Assembly: GCF_001654855.1 (NCBI RefSeq)
Contig: NZ_LXEN01000094.1
Span: 1 to 64,000 of the forward strand
DNA from: Proteus myxofaciens ATCC 19692
GTDB lineage: Bacteria > Pseudomonadota > Gammaproteobacteria > Enterobacterales > Enterobacteriaceae
DNA length: 64,000 nucleotides
Direction: 5' to 3'
The notes under the pieces were generated by a model, which searched no databases, was not told where the DNA came from, and worked only from the letters and a program-made list of their open reading frames with translations. Each line of letters begins with the position of its first letter. Within the stretch, counting starts at the first letter, position 1. The translations under genes and the position numbers were made by a program. Positions 30,791 to 41,884 of this stretch are shown here, one piece after another.

Positions 30791-32110
30791 ATGTCGAGTC
30801 TCATCACGTTTGTGAGTCAAAGTCAGCGTTATTTTGTTGTCTTGGCGTTGTTTATTGCTTCATTTTTCTTTGTACAATCAGTACATGCAGCAACTGCGAC
30901 AGAAGTGAATGTTGAAAATAATATTTCACAAACAACCCTGACATTTTTATTTCGTGATGGGAAACCAAGCTATAAATTTTTCTCACTAAAAAATCCTGAT
31001 AGATTGGTTATTGACCTGAAACAAAATGCGAAAATAACAGGCTTACCAGCGTCTTTAAGTACGAATCGCTTAGTGCATAAGATTCGTATAAGTCAATCGC
31101 AAAGTACCCAATATCAGCGGATTGTTCTTGAGTTAGATGGACCCGTTGCGGTAACAGAAAGCTTATTAAATAGTAGTGGAGAGTATAAGTTAGTGCTTAC
31201 TCTCAAAGGAATGAAGGCAAGACAAAATACCAATGGTCAACCAACGGTAACAAACGTACCGTTATCAACCTATATTGCTCATTCAAATACTATCCCTAGC
31301 ACTACACCTTCTGCGCGTCTTACCGAAAAAGACGTTGTTGTGAGTACTCCAACTGTAGCGCCGGTGCCAACTAAAACCAAAACAAATAATAATAGTCGCC
31401 AAGTTGTCGTTGCTATCGATGCAGGGCATGGTGGGCAAGATCCTGGTGCAATAGGGCAAAAAGGCTATCGTGAGAAAGACGTTACACTAAATGTTGCGCG
31501 AAAATTAGAAACAAGATTACGCAATGACCCGATGTTTAAGCCAGTTTTAACACGAAATGGAGATTATTTTATCTCTGTTGCTGGTCGTTCTGAGGTCGCT
31601 CGTAAACAAGGTGCGGATATGCTTGTCTCTATTCATGCGGATTCAGCGCCTAATCGTACCGCGAAAGGCGCCTCTGTATGGGTGCTCTCTACTCGCCGTG
31701 CAAATAGTGAATTAGGTAAATGGCTTGAACAAAGTGAAAAGCAATCTGAATTGCTAGGTGGTGCAGGAGATGCTTTAGCCGACGGCGCTGATCCTTATTT
31801 AAGCCAGACTGTTTTAGATTTGCAATTCGGTAATTCACAACGTGTAGGCTATGATGTTGCTGTTTCTGTGATTAGTGAATTGAAAAAAGTCGGCTCATTA
31901 CATAAAAGAACGCCAGAACACGCTAGTTTAGGCGTATTACGCTCACCTGATATTCCCTCCATTTTGGTCGAAACAGGATTTATTAGTAATGCATCAGAAG
32001 AGCAGCTATTAATATCGGATGCTTATCAGGAAAAATTAGCAGCGGCTATTCACGCTGGTTTACTTTCTTATTTTCAGGCTCATCCATTACAAAAAGCACC
32101 AACAAATTAA
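30791..32110 (+). CDS. amiB: N-acetylmuramoyl-L-alanine amidase AmiB
   Basis: 439 aa from the ATG at 30791, with AAAGGA upstream. The open frame reaches back into tsaE but an ATG there would ruin the signal peptide (about residues 1-35, ending VHA). An AMIN domain (about 45-140) leads to a low-complexity linker and an Amidase_3 domain. Zinc and catalytic residues show in DAGHGGQDPGA, YREKDVT, SIHADS and VETGFISN. It splits septal peptidoglycan under EnvC control. Confidence 0.95.
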   Translation: MSSLITFVSQSQRYFVVLALFIASFFFVQSVHAATATEVNVENNISQTTLTFLFRDGKPSYKFFSLKNPDRLVIDLKQNAKITGLPASLSTNRLVHKIRISQSQSTQYQRIVLELDGPVAVTESLLNSSGEYKLVLTLKGMKARQNTNGQPTVTNVPLSTYIAHSNTIPSTTPSARLTEKDVVVSTPTVAPVPTKTKTNNNSRQVVVAIDAGHGGQDPGAIGQKGYREKDVTLNVARKLETRLRNDPMFKPVLTRNGDYFISVAGRSEVARKQGADMLVSIHADSAPNRTAKGASVWVLSTRRANSELGKWLEQSEKQSELLGGAGDALADGADPYLSQTVLDLQFGNSQRVGYDVAVSVISELKKVGSLHKRTPEHASLGVLRSPDIPSILVETGFISNASEEQLLISDAYQEKLAAAIHAGLLSYFQAHPLQKAPTN

Positions 32111-32128
32111 TCAATGGGATGACAGACG

Positions 32129-34144
32129 ATGGCGATAAATTTATTACCTCCTCAGCTTGCTAACCAAATAGCGGCTGGAGAAGTGGTTGAAAGACCCGCT
32201 TCAGTCGTAAAAGAGTTGTTAGAAAACAGCTTAGATGCTGGTGCAACTACCATCGATATCGATATTGATAAAGGTGGCGCTAAGCTTATTCGTATCCGTG
32301 ATAATGGCTGTGGTATTAATAAAGACGATTTGAAGTTAGCACTTGCTCGCCATGCAACAAGTAAAATCGCTAGCCTTGATGATTTAGAGGCGATAATGAG
32401 TATGGGGTTTCGTGGTGAAGCTCTTGCGAGTATTAGCTCTGTTTCTCGCCTAATGTTAACATCACGAACACAAGCTCAAGAAGAGGCTTGGCAAGCCTAT
32501 GCCGAAGGGCGAGAGATGTCTGTGACAGTAAAACCCGCGGCACATCCTATAGGTAGCACCGTTGAAGTACTTGATCTCTTTTATAATACACCAGCACGGC
32601 GTAAATTTTTACGTACTGAAAAAACAGAGTTTGGTCATATTGATGAAGTCGTTCGTCGTATCGCATTATCTCGCTTTGATGTAACAATAAATCTTACGCA
32701 TAACGGTAAACGTGTTCGTCAATACCGAGCTGCAAAAGAAGATCAACACTATTCTCGTCGTTTAATGGCGATTTGTGGAAATAATTTTGTTAATCAATCT
32801 ATGCAACTTTTATGGGAACATGGAGAGTTAGCAATAAAAGGCTGGATTGAACATCCACTTTCTTCAGTACAAACCAGTGATATTCAATACTGCTATGTTA
32901 ACGGACGTATGATGCGAGATAGATTAATTAATCATGCGATACGCCAAGCTTATGAAGGATATTTACAAGGTGAGCAACAACCTTCTTATGTGCTCTATTT
33001 GACGGTTGACCCTCATCAGGTTGATGTGAATGTGCATCCGGCTAAACATGAAGTGCGTTTTCATGAATCACGGTTAGTTCATGATTTTATCTATCAAGGG
33101 GTGTTAAGTGTATTACGACAAGCCACACAAGATGCTTTGCCTCTTTCTGATGATGAAGATAACCCTCAATCAGTGAGTTTTCCTGAGAATCGTCAAGTTG
33201 CTGGCGAAAATCTTTATTCTAAGCCTTATCAAAAACCAATCACATCAAATGAATATGAGACAAAAATAGAGAAATCCCATTCATTAGAGCGCGTGAATCG
33301 TGGTGATAAATCGACATCAACAAAGCATGGTGCTTATTCAGGGCAAAAACCTCAATTTGGTGAAAGTTATCAACGCACTCAAGGCTTGCTTTATCAAAAA
33401 ATGGTTCAAGAAATGGCAGAGACATCAGAAAATAAAGAAAAAATACCTTTATTTCCTGAACGCGAGCCATTGAATTTAGATAAAGTCGGTCATACAACTC
33501 ATTATTACGACAGACAGCAAAATAAAGACGAAAAACCAGTTTCTGTTATGGCTCGTTCTGTTAATGTCGCACAAGAACATAGCGATTATACTTTTGGTCG
33601 AGTATTAGCAATTTATCAGCAAAAATATGCATTACTTGAAACATCACAAGGACTAGGCTTGTTAGCATTGGAAGAAGCTGATTTTCTGTTAAGATGTGCA
33701 CAATTATTACCTGTAAATGAAACGTTAAAACCTCAACCTTTGTTAGTGCCATTAAAACTGACATTGAGCAAAGAAGAAATAAATATATGTAACCAGTTTC
33801 AGGCATTAATGAGTGATTTTGGGATTGTGATTGAAATATCCCATGGTAAAGCGCTAGTTCATGCGGTGTCATTACCTTTACGTCAGCAAAATTTACCTGT
33901 GTTGTTGACAGCGCTATTGGCTTATTTATCGACTCAAACATCGTGTACTAAGCAAAATATGGGGCAATGGCTAGCAAAACAATTACGAACTGAGTCAACG
34001 CGATGGTCGCAGGCTCAAGCGGTTGCATTATTGGCAGATATTGAGCGAGTGTGTCCTCAGTATGTCAGACAACCCTCAAAAAACTTATTACAATTAATCG
34101 AATTACAACCTGTGGTAGCGGCATTACATAATGAGCGAAGTTAA
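32129..34144 (+). CDS. mutL: DNA mismatch repair protein MutL
   Basis: 671 aa. The GHKL ATPase domain (about 1-330) has [17 protein letters not shown] and [10 protein letters not shown]. It is followed by a poorly conserved linker (about 340-480) and a C-terminal dimerisation domain without the metal-dependent endonuclease motif, as in other dam-methylating enterobacteria. It couples MutS to MutH and UvrD. The C-terminal end overlaps miaA by 14 bp. Confidence 0.97.
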   Translation: MAINLLPPQLANQIAAGEVVERPASVVKELLENSLDAGATTIDIDIDKGGAKLIRIRDNGCGINKDDLKLALARHATSKIASLDDLEAIMSMGFRGEALASISSVSRLMLTSRTQAQEEAWQAYAEGREMSVTVKPAAHPIGSTVEVLDLFYNTPARRKFLRTEKTEFGHIDEVVRRIALSRFDVTINLTHNGKRVRQYRAAKEDQHYSRRLMAICGNNFVNQSMQLLWEHGELAIKGWIEHPLSSVQTSDIQYCYVNGRMMRDRLINHAIRQAYEGYLQGEQQPSYVLYLTVDPHQVDVNVHPAKHEVRFHESRLVHDFIYQGVLSVLRQATQDALPLSDDEDNPQSVSFPENRQVAGENLYSKPYQKPITSNEYETKIEKSHSLERVNRGDKSTSTKHGAYSGQKPQFGESYQRTQGLLYQKMVQEMAETSENKEKIPLFPEREPLNLDKVGHTTHYYDRQQNKDEKPVSVMARSVNVAQEHSDYTFGRVLAIYQQKYALLETSQGLGLLALEEADFLLRCAQLLPVNETLKPQPLLVPLKLTLSKEEINICNQFQALMSDFGIVIEISHGKALVHAVSLPLRQQNLPVLLTALLAYLSTQTSCTKQNMGQWLAKQLRTESTRWSQAQAVALLADIERVCPQYVRQPSKNLLQLIELQPVVAALHNERS

Positions 34145-35072
34145 TACTCAAATAAAACCAAAAGCGATTTTCCTCATGGGGCCGACAGCCTCAGGTAAGA
34201 CAGCATTAGCGATTGCACTAAGACAAAAATTACCTGTCGATATTATTAGTGTTGATTCAGCACTCATTTATCGTGGCATGGATATTGGTACGGCGAAGCC
34301 TGATAATGAAGAACAATCTCTTGCTCCACATCGATTAATAGATATTCTTGATCCTGCAATCCCATATTCGGCTGCTGATTTTCGTCGAGATGCATTAAAT
34401 GCAATGGAAGAAATTACAGCTGCTGGACGAATTCCACTATTAGTGGGTGGGACTATGCTATATTTTAAGGCGTTACTTGAAGGTTTATCGCCTTTACCTA
34501 GTGCAAATTCTGAAATTCGAGCTGAAATAGAGAAAAAAGCAGCAGAACAAGGATGGGATGTCGTTCATAAAGAGTTAGCATTAGTCGATCCTGTCGCTGC
34601 GCAACGGATCCATCCTAATGATCCACAAAGACTTTCTCGTGCACTAGAGGTTTATCTGATATCAGGTAAGACAATGACAGAACTAACGCAAATATCAGGT
34701 GAGTCATTGCCTTATGATGTATACCAGTTTGCGATTGCTCCGAAAGATAGAAATGTGCTACATCAGCGAATTGAAGCCCGTTTCAAACAAATGTTAACGT
34801 GTGGATTTGAAGATGAAGTAAAAACATTATATGAACGTGGCGATTTGCATGAAGATTTGCCTTCAATACGTTGTGTCGGTTATCGCCAGATGTGGTCATA
34901 TTTATCCGGTGAGATCGATTATGATGAAATGGTTTTTCGAGGGATCTGTGCTACCCGGCAATTAGCAAAAAGACAAATCACTTGGTTAAGGGGTTGGGAT
35001 GATATTCACTGGCTTGATAGTGAAGAACCTAAACAATCTCTTGACACTGTTTTGCAGGTTATTAGTGCATAG
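34131..35072 (+). CDS. miaA: tRNA dimethylallyltransferase
   Basis: 313 aa. The P-loop is [11 protein letters not shown] (about 17-27), with the catalytic [16 protein letters not shown] region and [14 protein letters not shown]. It adds an isopentenyl group to A37 of UNN-decoding tRNAs, the first step to ms2i6A. The start overlaps the mutL end in another frame. Confidence 0.97.
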   Translation: MSEVNTQIKPKAIFLMGPTASGKTALAIALRQKLPVDIISVDSALIYRGMDIGTAKPDNEEQSLAPHRLIDILDPAIPYSAADFRRDALNAMEEITAAGRIPLLVGGTMLYFKALLEGLSPLPSANSEIRAEIEKKAAEQGWDVVHKELALVDPVAAQRIHPNDPQRLSRALEVYLISGKTMTELTQISGESLPYDVYQFAIAPKDRNVLHQRIEARFKQMLTCGFEDEVKTLYERGDLHEDLPSIRCVGYRQMWSYLSGEIDYDEMVFRGICATRQLAKRQITWLRGWDDIHWLDSEEPKQSLDTVLQVISA

Positions 35073-35133
35073 ATGGTAGGTTTGTGTAAAATTGATAGTT
35101 GCCAAAGCGCAATTTTTGAGTAGTTCATTTTTC

Positions 35134-35149
35134 GAACCCAATTGGGTTC
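35134..35149. promoter_or_regulatory. Perfect 16-bp palindrome in the hfq promoter region
   Basis: GAACCCAATTGGGTTC is fully self-complementary. It sits directly before a -10-like TATAAA (35153-35158) and about 35 bp before the hfq start. As an even palindrome without a loop it resembles an operator more than a terminator. No regulator is identified. Confidence 0.45.
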
Positions 35150-35170
35150 TAGTATAAAACAACAAAATAA

Positions 35171-35470
<300 letters not shown>

Positions 35471-35495
35471 TAATCAAATATTATTCTTAATAATA

Positions 35496-35529
35496 AAAAC
35501 ATAGGTAGGGAGACTTTACCTATGTTTTT
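35496..35529 (+). terminator. Terminator after hfq
   Basis: AACATAGGTA pairs with TACCTATGTT around a 9-base loop, followed by a short T-run. It lies between hfq and hflX, so part of the transcripts probably end here. Confidence 0.8.
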
Positions 35530-35560
35530 CCTGTTTTATAAACTCTAAGGAGTTTCGCCT

Positions 35561-36844
35561 TTGTTTGATCGTTATGAAGGTGGCGAATTAGCCGTTTTAG
35601 TGCACGTCTTCTTTTCTCAAGAAAAGGACGTTGATGATTTGCAAGAGTTTGAATCGTTAGTCACATCTGCGGGTGTTAAACCGGTTCAAATTATTACAGG
35701 AAGCCGTAAATCACCGCATTCCAAGTATTATGTAGGTGAAGGTAAAGCTGAAGAAATAGCAGAAGCTGTAAAAGCTAGTGGTGCAGAAGTCGTTCTTTTT
35801 AACCATGCACTTACGCCCGCTCAGGAACGAAATCTGGAAAGACTTTGTGAATGCCGTGTAGTTGATCGCACGGGTGTTATCCTTGATATTTTTGCCCAAA
35901 GAGCAAGAACACATGAAGGAAAACTGCAGGTAGAGCTCGCCCAGTTACGTCATCTATCGACTCGTTTAGTCAGAGGGTGGACACACCTTGAACGGCAAAA
36001 AGGGGGGATTGGATTACGTGGACCAGGTGAAACTCAGCTAGAAACAGACCGTCGTTTACTCAGAGGAAAAATTAGTCAAATTTTAATGCGACTAGGTAGA
36101 GTAGAACGTCAGCGTGAACAAGGACGGCAAGCACGTAGTAAAGCTGATATTCCGACACTGTCCCTTGTCGGTTATACAAACGCAGGAAAATCGAGTTTAT
36201 TTAACCGAATTACAAGTGCTGATGTCTATGCAGCAGACCAGTTATTTGCAACATTAGATCCGACATTAAGACGTATTCAAGTTGATGATGTGGGAACAGT
36301 TGTTTTAGCTGATACCGTTGGATTTATCCGACACTTACCTCATGATCTTGTTGCTGCATTTAAAGCAACATTGCAAGAAACACGAGAAGCGACATTGCTT
36401 CTTCATGTAATTGATGCTGCTGATAGCCGCTTTGAGGAAAATATTCAGGCAGTTGAAAGTGTATTAGAAGAGATTGATGCTCAAGAAATACCAACACTGC
36501 ATGTTATGAATAAAATTGATCTTTTTGAGGATTTCACGCCACGAATTGATCGAAATGAAGATAATTTGCCTGTTAGAGTTTGGGTTTCTGCACAAACAGG
36601 TGAAGGAATTTCACTGTTATATCAGGCGTTAACTGAGCGTCTTTCAGGTGAGATCGCACACTTTGAATTGCGTTTACCGCCAGAAGAAGGTGGGCGGCTA
36701 CGTAGCCGTTTTTATCAATTACAGTCGATACAACGTGAATGGATTGAAAAAGACGGTAAAGTTGGCCTAATCATCCGAATGCCTATGGTAGACTGGTGTC
36801 GCCTTTGCAAGCAGGAACCAAATTTATTGGATTACGTGGTCTGA
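35561..36844 (+). CDS. hflX: HflX, ribosome-splitting GTPase
   Basis: 427 aa. The start is TTG at 35561 with AAGGAG nine bases upstream, giving MFDRYEGGE as in E. coli. The N-terminal HflX domain includes [13 protein letters not shown]. The GTPase motifs are [22 protein letters not shown] and MNKID. It rescues stalled or heat-damaged 70S ribosomes. Confidence 0.97.
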   Translation: MFDRYEGGELAVLVHVFFSQEKDVDDLQEFESLVTSAGVKPVQIITGSRKSPHSKYYVGEGKAEEIAEAVKASGAEVVLFNHALTPAQERNLERLCECRVVDRTGVILDIFAQRARTHEGKLQVELAQLRHLSTRLVRGWTHLERQKGGIGLRGPGETQLETDRRLLRGKISQILMRLGRVERQREQGRQARSKADIPTLSLVGYTNAGKSSLFNRITSADVYAADQLFATLDPTLRRIQVDDVGTVVLADTVGFIRHLPHDLVAAFKATLQETREATLLLHVIDAADSRFEENIQAVESVLEEIDAQEIPTLHVMNKIDLFEDFTPRIDRNEDNLPVRVWVSAQTGEGISLLYQALTERLSGEIAHFELRLPPEEGGRLRSRFYQLQSIQREWIEKDGKVGLIIRMPMVDWCRLCKQEPNLLDYVV

Positions 36845-36935
36845 AACTGGCCATACTTAAGAACATAAACTGAGAGCTGGTGATGAAATCAGCTTTTAAG
36901 CCTTATAAATCTAATCATAATAATGGAGCTAGAAC

Positions 36936-38210
36936 ATGGCGTGGAATCAGCCCGGTAATAACGGACAAGACCGCGACCCGTGGGGTAACCGGAACGGCGG
37001 TAAGAATAACGGCGAAGGTAACTCCAACGGTAATCAGGGAGGTCGGAATCGCGGGGCATCAGATCTCGATGATATCTTCCGTAAACTGAGTGAAAAACTG
37101 GGTGGCTTAGGTGGTAAAAAAGGAGGAAACTCTCCTTCTGGCCAAAACGGTGGACCACGTAGCAATGCTGGGAATTTATTGATTTCTCTTGCATTGGGTG
37201 CGGTTGTTGTCGTTTGGGCTGCCAGTGGTTTTTATACCATAAAAGAAGCCGAACAAGGTGTTGTAACTCGTTTTGGTAAATTTTATCAAATCGTAGAACC
37301 TGGTTTGAACTGGAAGCCGACTTTCATTGATGAAGTTCAACCTGTCAACGTGAAAACTATCCGTGATTTAACCACGGGTGGCATGATGTTGACCTCTGAT
37401 GAAAACATGGTTCAAGTTGAGATAAACGTTCAGTATGTTGTCTCAAACCCAGAAGAATTTCTCTTTAATGTAACGACGCCAATGAATAGCTTAGGCCAGG
37501 CAACAGATAGTGCTGTGCGTGGTGTTATTGGTCGTTCTGAAATGGAAAAAATTCTGACATCAAATCGCTCAGAAATTCGTGACCAGACTCGTCAACAATT
37601 AGAAGATACTATTCGTCCTTACAAAATGGGTCTTTCTATTGTCGACGTCAACTTCCAAGTTGCCCGTCCACCAGAAGCGGTGAAAGCGGCATTTGATGAT
37701 GTTATTTCTGCGCGAGAAGAAGAACAAAAAACAATTCGTCAGGCTGAAGCTTATAAAAACGAAGTATTACCATTAGCAAAAGGTAATGCACAACGTATGA
37801 TAGAAGAAGCAACAGCGTATAAAACGAGCGTAGTAATGAGGGCTGAGGGTGAGGTGGCGAGTTTCTCTAAAATCCTACCTGAATATCGTGCTGCTCCTGA
37901 TATTACACGCGAACGTCTTTACATTGAAACCATGGAAAATGTGCTTTCTAAAACACGTAAAGTTATTGCGAATGATAAAGGCAACAGTATGTTAGTGTTA
38001 CCTTTAGAGCAAATGTTACGCCAACAATCTCAATCAGCAACACAAAATGCGGTAGAGGCTCCAGCGCGTACGCCAGCTCCAACAAGTCATTCTTCAACAC
38101 CGGCACAAAAGCCAGCGTCAACAACGTATGGTAATGGTGGATACGGTAGTAACAATAATGGTTATGGCGGTTATGGTCAGCCTTATGGTTCTAATCAAGG
38201 AGGACAATAA
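36936..38210 (+). CDS. hflK: HflK, FtsH-modulating SPFH protein
   Basis: 424 aa. A Gly/Asn-rich cytoplasmic N-terminus (about 1-75) starts MAWNQPGNNGQDRDPWG as in E. coli. One transmembrane helix (about 85-105) and an SPFH/band 7 domain with GVVTRFGKF follow. The C-terminal tail is Gly/Tyr/Asn repeats and differs from E. coli. With HflC it caps the FtsH protease in the inner membrane. hflC begins 2 bp after its stop. Confidence 0.96.
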   Translation: MAWNQPGNNGQDRDPWGNRNGGKNNGEGNSNGNQGGRNRGASDLDDIFRKLSEKLGGLGGKKGGNSPSGQNGGPRSNAGNLLISLALGAVVVVWAASGFYTIKEAEQGVVTRFGKFYQIVEPGLNWKPTFIDEVQPVNVKTIRDLTTGGMMLTSDENMVQVEINVQYVVSNPEEFLFNVTTPMNSLGQATDSAVRGVIGRSEMEKILTSNRSEIRDQTRQQLEDTIRPYKMGLSIVDVNFQVARPPEAVKAAFDDVISAREEEQKTIRQAEAYKNEVLPLAKGNAQRMIEEATAYKTSVVMRAEGEVASFSKILPEYRAAPDITRERLYIETMENVLSKTRKVIANDKGNSMLVLPLEQMLRQQSQSATQNAVEAPARTPAPTSHSSTPAQKPASTTYGNGGYGSNNNGYGGYGQPYGSNQGGQ

Positions 38211-38212
38211 TC

Positions 38213-39217
38213 ATGCGTAAAGCTATCGCAGTTGTCGTCATTATTATTTTAGCACTGTTGTACTCCTCTGTATTTGTAGTTCAACAGTACGAAAAAGGCA
38301 TTATTTTACGCTTTGCAAAAGTTGTTCGTGATGCTGAGAACAAGCCAGTTGTTTATGAACCAGGTCTACACTTTAAAATTCCATTCATTGAGAATGTGAA
38401 GAAATTGGATGCTCGTATTCAAACTATGAATATCCAACAAGACCGTTTCTTATCAGGTGAGAATAAAGACTTGTTAGTCGATTCTTATCTAAAATGGCGT
38501 ATCAGTGATTTCAGTACATACTACCTAGCAACAGGCGGCGGTAATATTACACAAGCTGAGACGTTATTACGCCGTAAGTTTAGTGACCGTTTACGTTCTG
38601 AAATTGGTCGTATGAGTGTAAACCAAATCATTACAGATTCCCGTGGTCGCCTGACAATTGATGTGCGTAATGCATTGAATGAAGGTACGCCTTCACGCGA
38701 TACAAGTGCTGTCGATGATGCTATTGCAGATGCAGCGAAGAAAGTCGCAGAAGAAACAAAAGGAAAAGCACCTGCTGTTAATATGAACAGTATGGCGGCA
38801 TTAGGGATTGAAGTGATTGATGTTCAAATTAAACAAATCAATCTACCTATGGAAGTTTCTGAAGCTATCTATCAGCGTATGCGTGCAGAGCGTGAAGCCG
38901 TTGCTCGTCGTCACCGTTCACAAGGTCAAGAGCAAGCAGTGAAAATTCGCGCTGCTGCTGATAAGACTGTAACTGAGACATTAGCAGAATCTGAGCGTGA
39001 ATCATTACGTCTTCGCGGTGAAGGTGATGCCCAAGCAACTAAACTGTTTGCTGATGCCTTTAGCCAAGATCCTGATTTCTATGCTTTCATTCGTAGCTTA
39101 CGTGCTTATGAGAAGAGCTTTAACAAAGACGGCAATGACGTGATGGTGTTAAGCCCAGATAGCGATTTCCTACGCTATATGAAAGCACCAACTAAAGCGA
39201 GAGCGATTATTGAATAG
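38213..39217 (+). CDS. hflC: HflC, FtsH-modulating SPFH protein
   Basis: 334 aa, the same as E. coli. An N-terminal transmembrane anchor (about 3-22) and a band 7 domain with YEKGIILRFAKV are present, then a helical region rich in Arg, Glu and Ala. It is HflK's partner. It ends the superoperon and is followed by a terminator. The small E. coli gene yjeT, next after hflC, is absent. Confidence 0.97.
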   Translation: MRKAIAVVVIIILALLYSSVFVVQQYEKGIILRFAKVVRDAENKPVVYEPGLHFKIPFIENVKKLDARIQTMNIQQDRFLSGENKDLLVDSYLKWRISDFSTYYLATGGGNITQAETLLRRKFSDRLRSEIGRMSVNQIITDSRGRLTIDVRNALNEGTPSRDTSAVDDAIADAAKKVAEETKGKAPAVNMNSMAALGIEVIDVQIKQINLPMEVSEAIYQRMRAEREAVARRHRSQGQEQAVKIRAAADKTVTETLAESERESLRLRGEGDAQATKLFADAFSQDPDFYAFIRSLRAYEKSFNKDGNDVMVLSPDSDFLRYMKAPTKARAIIE

Positions 39218-39270
39218 TGATAGTATCCTATTGTGATATAGCGCTTTAATAAAAATCAGTAAGATAGCCA

Positions 39271-39305
39271 AATCCTCCACCTTCAAAAGTGGGGGATTTT
39301 TTATT
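39271..39305 (+). terminator. Terminator after hflC
   Basis: AATCCTCCAC pairs with GTGGGGGATT (one G-T pair) around an 8-base loop, followed by six Ts. Confidence 0.88.
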
Positions 39306-39352
39306 ATGGAATAGGCAAATATGATGAATAATATGAAAAATTACTCACAATG

Positions 39353-39369
39353 AATTCCAAAATGGAATT
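39353..39369. repeat. Inverted repeat upstream of purA
   Basis: AATTCCA-AAA-TGGAATT is a perfect 7-3-7 inverted repeat that ends 11 bases before a TATAAA (39381-39386 region). It could be an operator; no regulator is recognised. Confidence 0.35.
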
Positions 39370-39383
39370 AGCTGAGATAGTAT

Positions 39384-39528
39384 AAAGTGAAAATTGCATT
39401 TCAAGATAATCCTTCGGCAATACCGAAGCGTCTTCTTCCGCTGTTTTCACTTTTATGTCACTCTGCTTTCTGTTTTTGCAATCAAACTATCGATTAAAAC
39501 CATAAATACCTTATGGTATGGATTTTTT
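39384..39528 (+). ncRNA. Candidate structured RNA or purA leader
   Basis: A perfect 10-bp closing helix, AAAGTGAAAA (39384-39393) with TTTTCACTTT (39444-39453), encloses an inner hairpin CTTCGG-CAATA-CCGAAG (39412-39428). A further hairpin ACCATAA-TTATGGT (39499-39517) is followed, after a short gap, by a T-run. A -10-like TATAAA sits at the left edge. Nothing known is recognised. It may be an sRNA or the 5' leader of purA, and expression is unproven. Confidence 0.3.
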
Positions 39529-39627
39529 CGGGCGAAAATATTACTTATAGCAAGATATTCTATTGCTTAAAGGCGGTGATGACATAATTAGATAAAATCT
39601 ACTGTAACTCTTGAATTGAGATGGTAG

Positions 39628-40959
<1,332 letters not shown>

Positions 40960-40982
40960 TTTACATTAATGGGTTTGACGTG

Positions 40983-41018
40983 AAAATCGTCCCTGAAAAT
41001 AACAGGGGCGATTTTTTC
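40983..41018 (+). terminator. purA terminator
   Basis: AAAATCGTCCCTG pairs with CAGGGGCGATTTT (one G-T pair) around a 7-base loop, followed by a T-run. Confidence 0.9.
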
Positions 41019-41197
41019 GTATCTATATACTTGCTAAACTCAGCGTAATAAAACGCTAAACATCAATTAATAAAAGAAATAGAGATTTTTACACTCGGTT
41101 GAATATCTACTTTTTAGTGTAATTGATGAAAACGATAACATTATTATTGTTATCTTGATTATGATATAGCGAATATTGAGATATAACGTCGATATAT

Positions 41198-41236
41198 AAA
41201 AAAGCGATCTGTTGATAATCAACAGTATCGCTTTTT
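41198..41236. terminator. Long palindromic hairpin, possible bidirectional terminator
   Basis: The arms AAAAAGCGAT and ATCGCTTTTT flank the nearly loopless CTGTTGATAATCAACAG, giving a stem of about 18 bp with T-runs on both strands. No gene ends directly beside it, so it may stop unannotated transcripts from either side. Confidence 0.6.
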
Positions 41237-41344
41237 CTTTGATTAGTCAGTGATAATAGATATCGTGAATGATGAGAAGAATAACGCTTTTTTAAGGATA
41301 TCTTTGCTAAATGTCCAAAAAACAAACACAATACTACTTAATAA

Positions 41345-41362
41345 AATGATATTCTTATCATT
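41345..41362. promoter_or_regulatory. Inverted repeat upstream of nsrR
   Basis: AATGATA-TTCT-TATCATT, a perfect 7-4-7 inverted repeat 55 bp before the nsrR start. It differs from the NsrR consensus I know (AAGATGC/GCATCTT half-sites), so the binding protein is open. Confidence 0.35.
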
Positions 41363-41416
41363 AGTTACTTCTCCCTTAACTCGTTTTAAAGGGAATATTA
41401 CTTTTCAGAGGTCATT

Positions 41417-41845
41417 GTGCAATTAACCAGTTTTACAGATTATGGATTGCGGGCGTTGATATATATGGCTTCGTTACCAGAAGGCAAAATGACTAGCATC
41501 ACAGAAGTGACGCAAGTTTATGGTGTATCACGTAACCACATGGTGAAAATTATTAATCAACTTAGCCATCTTGGTTTTGTCGAAGCTATCCGTGGTAAAA
41601 ATGGTGGGATACGTTTAGGAAAATCAGCAAAAGAGATTATTGTTGGTGACGTTGTTAGAGCATTAGAGCCCCTTTCATTAGTGAATTGTAGTGCTGAATT
41701 TTGCCATATCACCCCAGCGTGTCGATTAAAACTGGTATTACATCAAGCAATTGAGCAGTTTTTGAAAGAGTTAGACCGTCATACACTGGCTGAGTTAGTT
41801 GAAAACAACAACACCTTATATAAATTGTTATTAGAAGATGTTTGA
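41417..41845 (+). CDS. nsrR: NsrR, nitric-oxide-sensing repressor
   Basis: 142 aa. The start is GTG at 41417 with AGAGG upstream, as in E. coli. It is an Rrf2-family winged-helix repressor holding an iron-sulphur cluster destroyed by NO. Cluster cysteines are Cys91, Cys96 and Cys102 ([12 protein letters not shown]). Typical targets are hmp and ytfE. It is the first gene of nsrR-rnr-rlmB. Confidence 0.97.
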   Translation: MQLTSFTDYGLRALIYMASLPEGKMTSITEVTQVYGVSRNHMVKIINQLSHLGFVEAIRGKNGGIRLGKSAKEIIVGDVVRALEPLSLVNCSAEFCHITPACRLKLVLHQAIEQFLKELDRHTLAELVENNNTLYKLLLEDV

Positions 41846-41884
41846 GTCGTTGGCTCCCATTAATCTGATAGCGTGGAGGTCATA

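Larger units (their letters stand above)
40960..41416. other. Intergenic region between purA and nsrR
   Basis: 457 bp with no supported gene. It contains the purA terminator, a second strong hairpin at 41198-41236 and an inverted repeat at 41345-41362 near the nsrR start. A reverse-strand frame at 41107-41331 crosses the hairpin and lacks a ribosome site, so it is not called. Confidence 0.7.

Noticed and set aside
36880-37194. Frames overlapping the start of hflK on both strands
   Set aside because: They are shadows of the Gly/Asn-rich hflK N-terminus, which matches the known protein from its ATG at 36936.
41107-41331. 74-codon reverse-strand frame between purA and nsrR
   Set aside because: It crosses a strong bidirectional hairpin, lacks a ribosome site and has biased low-complexity composition.
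41345-41362. NsrR or Fur operator
   Set aside because: The inverted repeat AATGATA-TTCT-TATCATT fits neither consensus well enough; it is kept only as an unassigned repeat.
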